This document shows, piece by piece, positions 1 to 10,886 of a stretch of 64,000 nt of DNA; position 1 is the stretch's first letter; the number at the start of each line of letters is the position of its first letter. Both the position numbers and the translations under genes were made by a program. Source of the DNA: Bimuria novae-zelandiae CBS 107.79 (taxonomy: Eukaryota > Ascomycota > Dothideomycetes > Pleosporales > Didymosphaeriaceae); NCBI GenBank assembly GCA_010015655.1, contig ML976690.1, forward strand, positions 577,117-641,116, in the 5' to 3' direction. The notes under the pieces were generated by a model, which was not told the origin of the DNA, ran no database searches, and saw only the letters and a list, made by a program, of their open reading frames with translations.

Positions 1-348
1 ACTGACTAAGTATAGGTGGGCGCCCACGCCGAACACCAGGGGGCCCGTATGGCTGGCCAAAGTACTCCATCGACAATTTAATCCTCCTAGTAGTAGAGCA
101 GGCGACGCCTGTTGTTCTCTGGATTGAGCAATTTGAGTGGCCGGCGGCCAACTTTTCGAGTACTGCCTGCAGCACCGAGGGCTGCAATCTATGCCCAGTA
201 GGTCTCCCAGGAGTATGAGGCATATTGTTCATGGGGGCAACGTTGGAGGATAACGTTGGGGTGAGGTTGCCAAATTACCCCACCCGAAGCTAGATCGGAT
301 GACTGACTAATATTTGTGGGTCGAGCAGGTATTTCCAGAATCATAATA
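1..348. other. Non-RIPped intergenic strip, no gene recognised
   Basis: Base composition is ordinary, with CpA and TpG present, unlike the block that follows. I see no convincing coding frame. A short motif beginning ACTGACTAA and followed by TGGG occurs at the left edge and again near 302, which may be a weak direct repeat. The strip ends at the TA (347-348) where the first pogo-type element begins. Confidence 0.5.
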
Positions 349-2450
349 CCCTGCCGAGACAGTCAGTGCGCCGCGACACTAACGCGCCACCCCAATAGAT
401 GTAGCACCTCAACTTTGACGCGCCGCATCTCCACCAATATGGATCCGATTGAGGCTGCAATCATCGCTATCGACTCACGAGAACCTGGAGAAACTTTTTT
501 ATATAGAAAAATTGCAGAAGAATTTGGTGTTATGCGGTCAACATTAACGCGCCGGCATAGACGCGCCATGCAGGCGCGTACATAGCTACTATAAACTTGC
601 TAAAATCTTAACTAATAATAAGAATCTAAGCTCCTATAGTATATATAGCATTTTACTTAGAAAGGTCTACCCCCTACGCGTTAGATAATCTAAAACTTTA
701 CATTAATTATTACTAAAAAGGATATTTCTATGTAATAGGTTAATTACTTTATTAGGCGCTACCCCGACTCCCTAATCTCGCGATAGATGACTAGGCTAGA
801 TAGTAATCGCTATAACGCTAATTTAGGCGCAAGATATAGGCTCTACTTTAAGCTTCTATATAAGAAAATTATAAAGTATGGCATAGAGCCTTAGCATACC
901 TATAATATGGACGAAAAAGGCTTCCTACTCGGCATCACCGGCAGGTCAAAAAGGATCTTCGACAGGCCTATATATGAGAGTCGCCAAGTGAGGCAATCTA
1001 TCCAGGATGGCAGTCGTGAGTGGATCTCGCTTATCGCATGTATATGCGCCGATGGATCTACTGTTAATCTATTACTAATCTATTAATCTAACGCTGAGAC
1101 TCTACAATCAAGCTAGGTTAAGGAAATTAACGTTAATTCTTATAGAGTCTTTATCACCTTATTAACCTCTGGATAGTCAAACAACGAGATAGGGCTTTAA
1201 TAGCTAAAATAGGTGTTTAATCGCTATACTAAGGAGAAGGCTCGATAGTAGTAGCGACTCTTAGTCCTTAATAGGCATAGATCTTACGTTACTATAGATT
1301 TTATTAACTACTATAATCAGAAAAAGATCCTCCTTGCGATATTTCCCCCTCACGCCACTTATACGCTGTAGCCTCTAGACGTCTATATATTTAAGTCTTT
1401 TTCTATCGCCTACTCCGACGAGCTCTTCGCATACCTGTATAGGAGTTAGGGGCTATTAATAATTGCTAAAAGAGACTTCTTTACACTATTCTAGAGGGCC
1501 TAGACAACGTTAGTTACGCTGTAATTAATTACTAAAGCTTTTAAGTATATAGGTATCTTGCCACTAGATCCTACACTAATCCTTAGTTAATTTAACAAAG
1601 ATAAGTCTCTAGAATAAAGATCGCGTAAAAGCTTTACTTTAGTACTTAGCGCGTCCAATTAGCGCAAAATCGATTAGCTTTTAAAGGTTATTGTTAATAC
1701 AGGGGGAGGTAATAAGGCCAAGAAGCTAAGTCGCACTATACACTTAATCTCTATATAGAAGTAGCTCCTAGAGCATAAGAATTAGGGGCTACAAGAAGCC
1801 CTTATAAACTAGAAACAGCGTTAAATAAAGGGCAGGACTCTACCTTTTGAGTAGCTAGATAAGTAGCATAAAGGATCTGTTTTCTAGTTACCTGCCCGCG
1901 TACAAAGGGCGCGCGATTCTCTCAGCCAATAAAAGGCTAAAAAGCAACAACTACAACTTTAGAAAAGTAAGCAGAGAGAGATCTAGATAGCAAATAGGTA
2001 GCTTAAAGCTTGTCTACTATAGGAGAAGCGTGTTGCGCGTGCGATAGCTAGAAATACACGCGCTAAGGAGAAAGCTAATTAGGCTACTAAGTAATATCTC
2101 TATTAACAGGCTCGCAAGGCTTAATAATAACTTTAAAAACGTCTTAAAATTGCTAAAAAGGAAAGCTAGAATGCTTTAAAAGCTACTTATATAATTATAA
2201 AGAGGAAGAAGCCTACGCCAGCATCTATACACGTTAATATAGTAATATCTACGCTATTAGCGCTAGCATCGCGTAGTAGCTAAATAATTAGAATACTAAG
2301 TAGATATTTATAATTTAACTAGCTAGTAATCTTCTACAGCTCTATAAAATCTTAACTCTAGAAAATTTCGCGATAAAAGCTTTTGTGTAAAACTCTACAG
2401 CCTCATGTTGCTGGCTGCGGTGCTGGTGTTGGGGTGGCGCTACAGTGCGG
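349..2450 (+). mobile_element. RIP-degraded pogo/Fot1-type DNA transposon, element 1
   Basis: The left terminus starts after a TA (347-348) with CCCTGCCGAGACAGTCAGTG. Its inner part closely matches the terminal repeat of the element at 8749. The right end is degenerate: a reverse-complement match to the inner TIR (TTGGGGTGGCG) is seen near 2430-2445, but the outermost bases are not recognisable, so the right border is approximate. The first 237 bp are not RIPped and encode a clean DNA-binding N-terminus. From 585 on the sequence is AT-rich with many stops, yet residues around 905-1065 still read as the first catalytic block (YNMDEKGF, then IQDGSREWI, a few residues apart). This is a dead copy of a TA-targeting cut-and-paste transposon. 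Confidence 0.8.
439..585 (+). pseudogene. Pogo-type transposase N-terminus (helix-turn-helix), truncated by stop
   Basis: From ATG 439 the frame reads MDPIEAAIIAIDSREPGE, then FLYRKIAEEFGV and STLTRRH, the usual start of fungal pogo/Fot1 transposases (psq-type helix-turn-helix that binds the terminal repeats). It stops at TAG 583-585, exactly where the RIPped region begins. The remaining reading frame, including the DDE catalytic core, continues only as a stop-ridden relic to about 2300. The 48 remaining residues could at most bind DNA and have no catalytic part. Family assignment is strong; expression is unknown. Confidence 0.75.
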
Positions 2451-3253
2451 TCGCATCAAATACGCAACGATCCCATCAGATACGCAACGATCGCAAACAA
2501 TCACACACAACTGCAGAACGATCGCAACATATCGCCGGCTCGTTTTCAACCTCTCCACCATGAATACCATTACGTCGCAGCTAGTGAATAGTTGTCTTTA
2601 CAACGGAACGACCAAGGTGGAAGACTGTCACGAACCTTCTTGTCCTAATTCAGATGATCACAAGTCCTCCATGAGCAAGGTAATACACTCCAGCTTTCGC
2701 AGGAAACTCATTAACTTTTGCCGGTAAAGTAGCGGCCAGAATTCAAAGTGGTGATTTGAAGGCGGACATTGGGTGTCCATCGATGTGTAAGATTCACGAT
2801 GGAGAAATAGAATATATCCAGAACAATAAATGATTCGGCTGCCCAGTCCTAATGGAACCGGGAGCTGCTTGTGCTACTCGACACTAAGTCTCATGCTGTC
2901 ATCAGTCTACACATGCCTTCGAATTCCACAACGGTCTTCGACCACTTCACCTAGCTAGATACATTGTCGTAGAGAGCGGTTACGGCGCTAGTGCCCTATC
3001 TTGGATGAGTAATTAGACAAGTGGAGAGAGGTACCAGATCGCAGCTTTGCCTATGCTAAGTCGGCAAGTATCGGACGCAGCTTCGCAAACACTAGGAAGC
3101 GCAGCTAAGAAATCCTTGTCTAACGTTAGGGTATCAGCTTCCGCAACCCTCAGCAGGGTAGGTGCGGCTGACGAGAGGTACTACCCGAGGTGCGACTCAG
3201 AAAACCTCACTCAAGCGGGCGCGACCACCTTTTCTTAGCTAGGGTTCGGAGAT
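2451..3253. other. Non-RIPped strip between two pogo-type elements
   Basis: Composition returns to normal between element 1 and the next transposon. Tandem short motifs ATACGCAACGATC appear near 2460-2490. A possible two-exon small gene is listed separately at 2560-2833. Another open frame around 3047-3238 encodes a low-complexity Ser/Ala-rich peptide resembling no family I know, and I do not call it a gene. The strip ends at the TA (3254-3255) that forms the target site of the next element. Confidence 0.45.
2560..2833 (+). CDS. Possible small Cys-containing protein or gene remnant
   Basis: I do not recognise this gene. ATG 2560 has a favourable context (ccaccATG) and opens 40 codons (MNTITSQLVNSCLYNGTTKV onward) ending at a donor-like GTAATA at 2680. 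Downstream an open frame from 2684 to the TGA at 2831-2833 reads GDLKADIGCPSMCKIHDGEI near its end, with two more cysteines. No clean C/TAG acceptor joins the two frames: acceptors at 2732 and 2739 lead quickly to stops, and the one that works (AAG at 2761) is weak. There is no signal peptide. It may be an exon remnant isolated by the two flanking transposons. Confidence 0.2.
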
Positions 3254-3255
3254 TA

Positions 3256-5344
3256 CAGTGACCGTGCACGCCGTGCACACCCGTGCACGCCTTGGCGACC
3301 TGCTGCACATCTCAAAAATGAGGCTATAGAGCCACGTATAATAGCTATTATTGCGAGAATTTTTATTATAATAGTCTACTAAGTTTTATAGTACTTACCC
3401 TACTCTTATTTCTTATTTAGCTTTATTTTGCGGCCGCTGCGCGTGGTAACTAGTAAAGGTGCTAGTAACGGCGACGCCTTAATAATAACGCAAGTAGCAC
3501 CACGCGCACGCTATTTTTTAGTTATAGGCTTTATAGAAGGCTTACTTAAGGCCTTGCGCTTGCCTATTTTAAGTATTTATATAGATTTAGCAGCGTTACG
3601 CTTTTATTTCTTTTATTACTTCTTAGCGTTATTAGTAGCCTTTTTCCTTGCTTTCTCTTTCCTTACCCTCTCTCGTTCTACACGCCTTTACTACTTATCC
3701 CGCTTATCTTAAAACTTTTTTTAGGCTTTTAGCTTCTTCTAATAAGCTTTATCTACCTTCTCTTATAAATTTTATTCTTTATTAGCCTTGTAGCGCTCCT
3801 CAGCTTGGCGGATCTTACAAGGGGACTAAAGAATAGCTATACTATAAAACTCCTTATAATACTATAGGTCAAGCCTCCTCTACTTATTTTTAGAAGGCTT
3901 AAGCTCTCTAATTACGTTGCGTAGGCCTTCGTTTTTAAGCTATACAAGCTGTGTATGGGTAGAGAGATGGGAGATAGTACGCCTTAACTACTACACCTCC
4001 TCTACGTCCTGATTCTCCACTACCTAGGCCAGTATTTAGATAGCTTGCTTCCAGTTATCTGCTGTAATTGGTGAAGGTGTACAAGGCAGCCACCTGCGCT
4101 TATTCTAGAATCTATTAACAATTATAGCTATGTTTAGTGGCGATAGGCCCGTGACTTCGAAGGCCTTAAGGATAAGGCTTAGGGTAAAGGTTCTTATCTA
4201 GGACTTATAAAATAGGCGGAAGAAGTCACGCTTCTTTACACCCACTAGGCCTTAAGTACTGTGAAGGTGTTTAGTGAGCTGGTTTGTGTAGCTTATACCC
4301 AGAGGTAAGAAGAGTGCTACATCGAGCGGCTGTAGCGTGTGGGTACTGTGAGGAGGGAACACTAGTAGTAGTATCCTATTCCTATCGCAGTACTTGATAA
4401 AGGACCAGGTTATATGCGAGCCGTAGCTATCTACTATAAGTAGTCGCCAACTTCTGCGTGCCTTCTCTCGAGTATAGCGATTAAAGACCTGTTCTAGCTA
4501 CGCAAGGCTAACCTCGTCGTTTGTCTAGCCTAAGGGCGTTATAGTAATAAACACTAAGTGCTTTTCTGCGTCTATATCCTCCACCCAGGACGATTGTATC
4601 TTGTTGGGAGCGCCTGGATAGATGACGCCTGGAGGCAGTGCCAAACCATTAGCGTAAATGCTTGTGAGTATCGACACCCACTGCCTATTGCCGTCTTGCA
4701 TAGGCTGGCGCCTTGTTTTTAACTCCACAGAAGCCCTACTAAACACTTGTTTAGTGCGCCTATTAAGTACTCCGATCGCGAAGCCCTTCTTATCTATATT
4801 ATATATATGCCGTGGCTTAATTAAGTATTTGGTGATCTTGGAGTGCACAAGCTTAAAGTATTATATATACTTCTCGCTGCTATCGGCGTGGAGGCGCTGC
4901 GCATTAATAGCGTTGGCCTATTTATATAGGAGCTAGTCGCGGTGACGGTTAAGGAAGCGAGTAACCCACGAGTCGGAGACCCTCTCTGCAGCCAATTTAG
5001 AAGCTATATTTTATACTATCTGCCTTGTAGGAGGTAGGCCTCGCTTAGTAAGCTTAACTATAAACTTACAAAGCTCTCGCTCTTGTGTAGGGTGGAGTTT
5101 AAGTAGTTATTAATTAGCGTCAGCACGCGACGTGACAACGCGTTAATAATATTATAATAAAGTTATATAGCACATATTATATTTTTTTATAATTACCTAG
5201 TATAAAAGTTTATCTTCTATATCTATTGTATCTGCCTCTTTAAGCGCTTCTTCTAACGGCATTGTGGTGTTGAGTTATGTGGTTGAGGAGTATAGTAGAT
5301 TTTTGGTAAGGGTGTGCACGGCCCGAAGGTGTGCACGGTTACTG
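3256..5344 (-). mobile_element. Pogo-type DNA transposon with TA target site, partly RIPped
   Basis: The ends form inverted repeats: CAGTGACCGTGCAC at 3256 and, reading inward on the other strand from 5344, CAGTAACCGTGCAC. Both are flanked by TA (3254-3255 and 5345-5346), the hallmark of Tc1/mariner/pogo insertion. GTGCAC cores are repeated inside each end. The transposase runs on the minus strand from about 5260 (start MPLEEALKEA), through a CENP-B-type DNA-binding part near 4930-5100 and the DDE core near 4500-4830, to a Lys-rich tail near 3500-3900. Length is 2,089 bp. Stops throughout make it inactive, but the catalytic block is less damaged than elsewhere in the window. Confidence 0.87.
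4525..4848 (-). pseudogene. Pogo-type transposase catalytic fragment
   Basis: A 107-codon open stretch carries the conserved first part of the DDE superfamily endonuclease fold: YNIDKKGFAIGVL, which holds the first catalytic Asp, then QVFSRAS, QDGNRQWVSILTSIYANG, ALPPGVIYPG and SSWVEDID. The family normally reads YNMDEKGF, so the Glu after the Asp is Lys here, a change a G-to-A transition would give. The second and third acidic residues lie downstream in stop-containing sequence near 4400-4470. It belongs to the element at 3256-5344 and has no independent function. Confidence 0.82.
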
Positions 5345-5346
5345 TA

Positions 5347-6089
5347 AGCGGTCTTTAACAAATTGGCCAATCACATCACTGCAACCCAGTCCTCATAAAC
5401 AACCAGTCCGAATCCTATTGACGCTTTCCTCCTAGTTATCCTCTTCCTTTGGAGTGTGGAACGTACATGCATGCATGAGTTGGACCACTGTAACTAAGTT
5501 TTCGTATTCATAGTTCTCGTCCTCAGGTCAGTCTCAAAATTACGGCTCTGGTTGTCGGGCGGCTGCTTATAGGATATTTAGTCCAACCAAGCAATAAAAA
5601 GGCAAGAAAACATCCGAACACCCAATAGCCCAGCAAACTGGAAGTTGAATGAGGGCTCATTGAAGAAATCACGCCTGCGGATTAGAGAGTTGGAGGCTGA
5701 ATTACTCTGCCGCATTTGGGTTCGAATGTGGCTTGCAGAAGAAACAATCTCTAATAATTGAGTCTCAGGTCCAATCATCCCGCCCTAACGATAGGAACGG
5801 GTGATCAATTGCGGGGAATGCGTTGACCATGCATTTCTGCTTAGGAAGACATCGCGCATCTGTGGGGGTTGGGATGACTTGGCCAGCGGCGACTATCAAG
5901 GTCATGCATTGATTCAATGCAGGATTCATTGGGCGTCACATTGGTTGGCTACATCGGGTTTTTCGAAAACGGTCCGTCGGCCTGCGCTCAAAGGGTATAA
6001 GAACCGCTGTTCACTCCTCGAGAACGGTACCTATAAGCGTATCTTCCACGCCCTTTCTGTCAACTCACTCACTCAAAGCACTCTCCAAT
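5347..6089. other. Upstream region of the BCS1-like gene, no gene recognised
   Basis: This non-RIPped sequence lies between the right TA of the pogo element and the AAA gene. Open frames exist on both strands, but none has a recognisable domain or coherent splice structure. A CATGCATGCATG run is at 5468-5477. The last 100 bases hold a TATA-like motif and a CT/CA-rich leader (CAACTCACTCACTC) typical of fungal 5' untranslated regions. Confidence 0.45.
5996..6000 (+). promoter_or_regulatory. TATA-like box before the BCS1-like gene
   Basis: TATAA sits about 90 bases upstream of ATG 6090 and is followed by a pyrimidine/CA-rich leader. Spacing suits a fungal core promoter. This rests on motif and position only. 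Confidence 0.35.
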
Positions 6090-7645
6090 ATGGCTTCACT
6101 TAGCAACGCTAGCCCTACCCACAATCAGTCTTTCCTATTCGATCAGATGCCCCTTCTGGACCTCTTCTTCTCTGGCCTCGGCCCTGCTACCTCCCCTGCG
6201 TGGTCCCTTCTTACTGGCGGCCCAAGCATCTATAGTCGGGCGGTTTGTATTGGCGGGTTGCTTCTGTTGTTCGGGAAGCATGCTTCGGAATATTTGGGGA
6301 CGTTGCTGGAAACCTACTTCTGTCAGTACATCCATTCTTAGCGACAATATTGACTCTTAACACACCTATAGCGTCAAAGATTGAGGTACCCTATACCGAT
6401 GAGGCGTATGATATGCACATTTTCTGGGTCTACTCCCAGCCTTTCGCGCGATCGGCACGCACCTCCCTCGCTAGAATAGATCTCAAATCATCCGCGGAAC
6501 CCAGATCGCATGCCGAGAAGAAGTCACTGCACTATTCCCCCTGCAATGGTCGCTCATACTTCTGGTACAAATGCCGTCTATTTGTATTCAATCGCCAAAG
6601 AACTCTAGGAGCGTTGGGCAATACTAGGGTGGAAGCTTGTGTTTCGTACTTTGGGCGCAATCCTGCCGTTCTCCGGGAGCTCTTCAACGAGTGCCGACGG
6701 TTCTATTTGGAGTCGGTTAAAAACAAAACTTGTGTCTTTGAGCACCAAGGAGATATGTGGAAAGCTTCCAAGTCGATGGCCAAGAGAGAGATGTCGACTG
6801 TGATTATCGACAAGAAGCTCAAAGATATGTTACTAGACGACGTATCTGAGTTCCTAGACCCCAAAACTAGGACTTGGTACACAAGGCGCGGCCTCCCTTA
6901 TCAACGAGGGTACCTACTTCACGGACCACCTGGAACTGGAAAATCCAGCCTTTGCCTTTCCATTGCGGGGCACTTCGATTTGGACGTTTACGTCCTTACT
7001 ATGTCCAGTCTGAACAATCACTCCCTAAAATCCCTCTTCGCCGAGCTCCCACAGCACTGCATAGTCCTTACCGAGGATGTTGACGCGACTGCTGTGCATC
7101 GAAAACTTGACGGTAGTGCAGATGCAAGCCCAATCGCGGGCCAAAATGGCCCTGGCGATAAAAAGGTGTCTCTGTCGACCCTCCTCAATGTTCTGGATGG
7201 CCTAGCATCATCCGAAGGCAGATTGTTGATCATGACAACCAACCATATCGAACGCCTAGATCCGGCACTTATACGTCCTGGCCGTGTGGATATCAAGCTC
7301 GAGCTCTACCTGGCGGATGAAGACATGATCAATCAGCTGTTCTATTTCGTCTATAGTACCCCTCCGAAGAGCAACGTTCGCGGAGACGAATCGGAGCGAA
7401 ACGTCTATCAAGCTGGGGAAGAGAGGGCTGGAGAGGAGTGCAAGCTGCTTCCTTTGGCGCAAGAGTTTGTGGCGAAGGTACTGAAGCTAGAATTCAGTCC
7501 GGCCGAGATCCTATCTTTTTTACTGGCAAACAAGCATTCGCCTCACCATGCTATTGCTAATGTGGCGGTGTGGATGGAAAAGCTTCAGGGGGAAAGGACG
7601 AAATTGACTAGAACGTTGTGGGCGCTTGATGACGACGATGACTGA
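6090..7645 (+). CDS. BCS1-like AAA ATPase (membrane-anchored)
   Basis: Two exons: 6090-6321 and 6372-7645, joined over a 50-nt intron (GTCAGT...TATAG), giving 501 residues. I chose ATG 6090 because it follows a CA-rich leader and because splicing restores the family sequence from the end of exon 1 into SKIEVPYTDEAYDM. A hydrophobic segment at about residues 46-62 is a likely membrane anchor, followed by a BCS1_N-type domain. The AAA module has Walker A GPPGTGKS at 262-269, Walker B IVLTEDVD at about 308-315, and the second region of homology TTNHIERLDPALIRPGR at 366-382. Yeast Bcs1 assembles the Rieske protein into mitochondrial complex III, but fungi carry many divergent paralogues of unknown client, and this looks like one of them. 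No presequence is obvious. The acidic tail ends in DDDDD. The gene appears intact despite transposons on both sides. Confidence 0.88.
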
Positions 7646-7832
7646 TCGGCTTTTTCTACTATAAGTCATGTCCACGGGGTTTGGGGTGGTGCACTGGGGT
7701 AGGAGTCTCGAGAACGATAGGGCCATATAGTATGTTGAAGTACATTCCTTTCAAGCCTGTTATTCCCTCTGGTTGTTTTGATTAATTATATGTAAATGCC
7801 TCCTCTCCTGAGCTCGAATGAGAAACCTATAC
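7646..7832. other. Convergent 3' region
   Basis: This is a short spacer between the stop of the AAA gene (+) and the 3' end of a minus-strand gene fragment. It is T-rich with possible polyadenylation signals (ATTAATTATATG near 7780-7792). Nothing else is seen. Confidence 0.4.
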
Positions 7833-8108
7833 TTATCCGTCTACCTCATTCAACTCAACCCGTACTGTCCGAAGTATCTCTTTCATCTCATCGTACAGCT
7901 TCGGATTCGGAACCCTCCACCTTCCGCCTCCAGGGAAAATCTTTCTCCGCAATCTGTTAACGCAAGGGATCAGTGGCTGGTAATAGTCTGTAAAGTGTTC
8001 CAGAGTAGTTTTGCGAAAGATCTCATCATCTGACACTGTGCACAGCTTCAGCTTGGCCAACTCCTCCGTGTTCGCATAGCAATCCTGAGGTTGCCTGTCA
8101 ATTCGCAT
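7833..8108 (-). pseudogene. 3'-terminal exon of an unrecognised gene, 5' part lost
   Basis: The minus-strand frame reads like real protein (EELAKLKLCTVSDDEIFRKT, then HFTDYYQPLIPCVNRLRRKI, ending VELNEVDG) but I do not recognise the family. A branch-site-like AACTAATG and acceptor GACAG just upstream, at about 8097-8116 on the minus strand, suggest the coding part starts near 8096 and that an intron lay before it, with a possible donor GTGATG near 8161. Beyond that the sequence turns AT-rich and RIP-like, so the 5' exons appear displaced or destroyed by repeat insertion. The ATG at 8108 lies inside the inferred intron and is probably not the true start. Confidence 0.4.
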
Positions 8109-8169
8109 TAGTTACATGTCCCTGCGAAGAACATGCGCTATCCTGTCAAATCCCATCACCTTGTTACAA

Positions 8170-8460
8170 TATAACCTAAGATTCGCAGCTTAAGAGATTA
8201 TAAATAGGTTACTATTATGAAAAGTATTCGCATAATAGGTTAGGTATTTATCTATTTATTATTTTTATAAGTAAGCGCTATTAATTTATATAGCATACTA
8301 GACTACTAAATAACTAAATAATTCTTACCTTCTTTAAATACCTAAGTACTCTTACGTTTATAACTTTTAGCTAGTATTATAATAACCCTTAAAGATAATT
8401 GTAAGGTATTATTTAAGGATAAAATTTATGTACGGTATCTAATTGTACAGAAAAGCAGGT
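8170..8460. repeat. AT-rich RIP-like fragment
   Basis: This is a stretch of about 290 bp with strong CpA/TpG depletion and TpA enrichment. No terminal repeats or coding relic are recognisable. It lies directly against the broken 5' side of the gene fragment ending at 7833 and is followed by about 290 bp of normal sequence before the next transposon. It is probably a remnant of a repeat. Confidence 0.45.
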
Positions 8461-8748
8461 GGGGTCAAATAACGCGCAGGAAGCGATTACCTAACAAGGG
8501 CCCAGGTCACATGGTGAGCGGGAATTTACGAAACCACCGATAGTAGTGGGCAAAGCGTGATGCTTCCACTTCAGAATAGCAAAATCAAATATCATTGTAC
8601 CCTAGATATGAGCCGCTCAGACTTGTGCTTTTGAATCATTCAATAGGTGAGATAAACTTTCGAAGGTCGTTTTTTTTATGGCACATTGAGATTGAGGATG
8701 CCAGAAATGGTGAGGGAGCTGTGTGAAACAGCAGGAGCTGAGCCTATA

Positions 8749-10886
8749 TCGTGTCTCGGCAGTCAGTGCGCAACATCACTTAATGCGCAACCCCAATATG
8801 ATCGTGACGTCAACAATATAAGGCCATAGAGCTCTACACAAAAGCTATTATCACGAGATTTTTGAGTGGAGAGGTTCCTAGGTCTGTAGATAATTACTAG
8901 CAACTTAGATTATAGATATCTACTTAGTATTCTAACTAGATAGCTACTACGCGATAATAGCGTTAATAACGTAAATACTACTATATTAATGCGTATAAGC
9001 GCTAACGTAAATTTCTTTCTCTTTATAACTTTATAAGTAGCTTTTAAGGCTCTCTAACTTACCTTTTTAGTAATTTTAAGATATTCTTAAAGTTATTATT
9101 AAGTCTTACAAGCTTATTAATAAAGGCGTTACTTAATAGCTTAATTAGCTTTTTCCTTAGCATGCGTATTTTTAACTACTACCTATATAACACGCCTCTT
9201 CTAAGGAAAATAAGCTTTAAGCTCTTTATTAGCTTTTTATATTTCTTATTATTAACTTTTTTAAATTTATAATTATTCTTTTTAAGCTTTTTATTAACTA
9301 AGAAAATCGTGCGCTCTTTATACTTAAGTAGGTAATTAAAAAATAGCTCCTCTATACTACTATTTAGGTTAATCTAAAGGCAAAGTCTTATCCTTTATTT
9401 AATACTATTTTTTATTCTTTAGGGCTTCTTAAAAGACCTTATTCTCGTGCTCTAAAATTTACTTTTATATTTAAGTATATTATCTAACTAAGCTTACGTA
9501 ACTCTTTCATTATAATATTCTTAATAGTAGAGCGTAATAGTTACTATATTTTACGTTAATTTAATACGCTAAGTACTAATATAGAGCTCTCTTATAATCT
9601 TGCCTTTAGAGAGGGATTTCTATTAAATTACTTAAAGATAGGTATAAGATCAAGTAGCAAAATATCTATATACTTAAAGGCTTTAATAACTAATTATAGC
9701 ATAGCTAACGTAGTTTAAGCCTTTTAGAAGAGTATAAAAACGTTCCTATTAGTAACTATTAATAGTCTTTAGCTCTTATAGAGATAGGCGTTAAGTTTAT
9801 TAAAATAGGTAGCTAAAAGAGACTTAAATATATACACGTTAAGAGGCTATAACGTATACGTTAAATAAAGGGGAAATAGAGCTAAAAGGGTTCTATTTTA
9901 GTTATAGTAGTTAATAAAATGTATAGTAACGTAAGGCCTATAGCTATTAAGAATTAAAAGTTAATATACTTATTAAGCCTTTTTAGCTTTCTCTCTTATA
10001 TAGTAATTAAATACTTATTAATGCTATTAAAGGCCTATCTTGTTATTTAACTAGCTAGAGGGAAATAAAGTAATAAAACCTTTATAGTATTAAAATTAAT
10101 TTTTTTATTTAGCTTTATTATAGGCTCCTAGCGTTAAACTAATAAAATAATAATAGATTTATTGGCACATGTATATGCGATAATTAAAATCTATATATAA
10201 TTACTATTTTTATATAGATTACCTTACTGAGCGATTCTTGTATAAAGGCCTATTAAAGATTCTTTTTAAGTAGTTAGTAATATTAATGAGGAAGCCTTTC
10301 TTATTTATATTATAATAATAATAAGACTCTATACTATACTTCGCGGTTTTTTTATATAAAAGCTTAAAATAAAGCTTATATAAAAGCTTAAAATAAAGCT
10401 TATATATAACCTCTAAATTAGCGTTACAGTAAGTACTATTAATTTTAATTATTTAGCGTAATAGTAAGGAGTTACTATTACGCTTAATAAGGCGATTAAT
10501 CTAAGATATACTTACATCTTTTAAGTAATATAGGACGTAAAGTTCTATATTATTTACTATATAGGAGGAAGGCCACGTTCAGTAAGGCGTTTAATATATT
10601 ATAGAAGCCACATTTCTTATTATAGGCTAAGTATATAATATATAGTATTAGTAATTATTCGTGCCTACGTAATGCGTTAGTATCTACGTATTAATATAAA
10701 ATATATATTACTAAATTATTTTATAATTTTATTATATAATAAAAAAATTTAATTTTTATGGTTTAATTACTGCTATCGCGGCGTTAATTAGGTACATATT
10801 AGTGGAGTTGTGGCGCGTTAAAGTAGGTGCGCAATCACGTAAGGTTGCGCATTAAGTAATGTTGCGCACTAACTACCGAGACACGG
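8749..10886 (-). mobile_element. RIP-degraded pogo/Fot1-type transposon, element 2
   Basis: The terminal inverted repeats are long. The left end begins TCGTGTCTCGGCAGTCAGTG at 8749 and the right end, read inward from 10886, begins CCGTGTCTCGGTAGTTAGTG; both continue for more than 40 bp with mostly transition differences. TA flanks both sides (8747-8748, 10887-10888). Inside, the minus strand retains the reading direction of a transposase: the N-terminal side lies near 10740-10830, where it resembles the start of element 1. All frames are riddled with stops and CpA/TpG are nearly absent. Length is 2,138 bp, normal for the family. The inner TIR sequence is shared with element 1, so the two are subfamily relatives. 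Confidence 0.87.

Noticed and set aside
3428..3712. Open frame of 94 codons on the plus strand
   Set aside because: It is antisense to the Lys-rich tail of the minus-strand pogo transposase; its Leu/Phe/Tyr-rich sequence is a shadow of that coding.
5700..5735. tRNA B-box-like GGGTTCGAATGTGG
   Set aside because: No matching A-box or cloverleaf arms could be drawn around it.
5801..6103. Plus-strand 100-codon frame upstream of the AAA gene
   Set aside because: It overlaps the likely promoter and leader of the gene at 6090 and has no recognisable domain.
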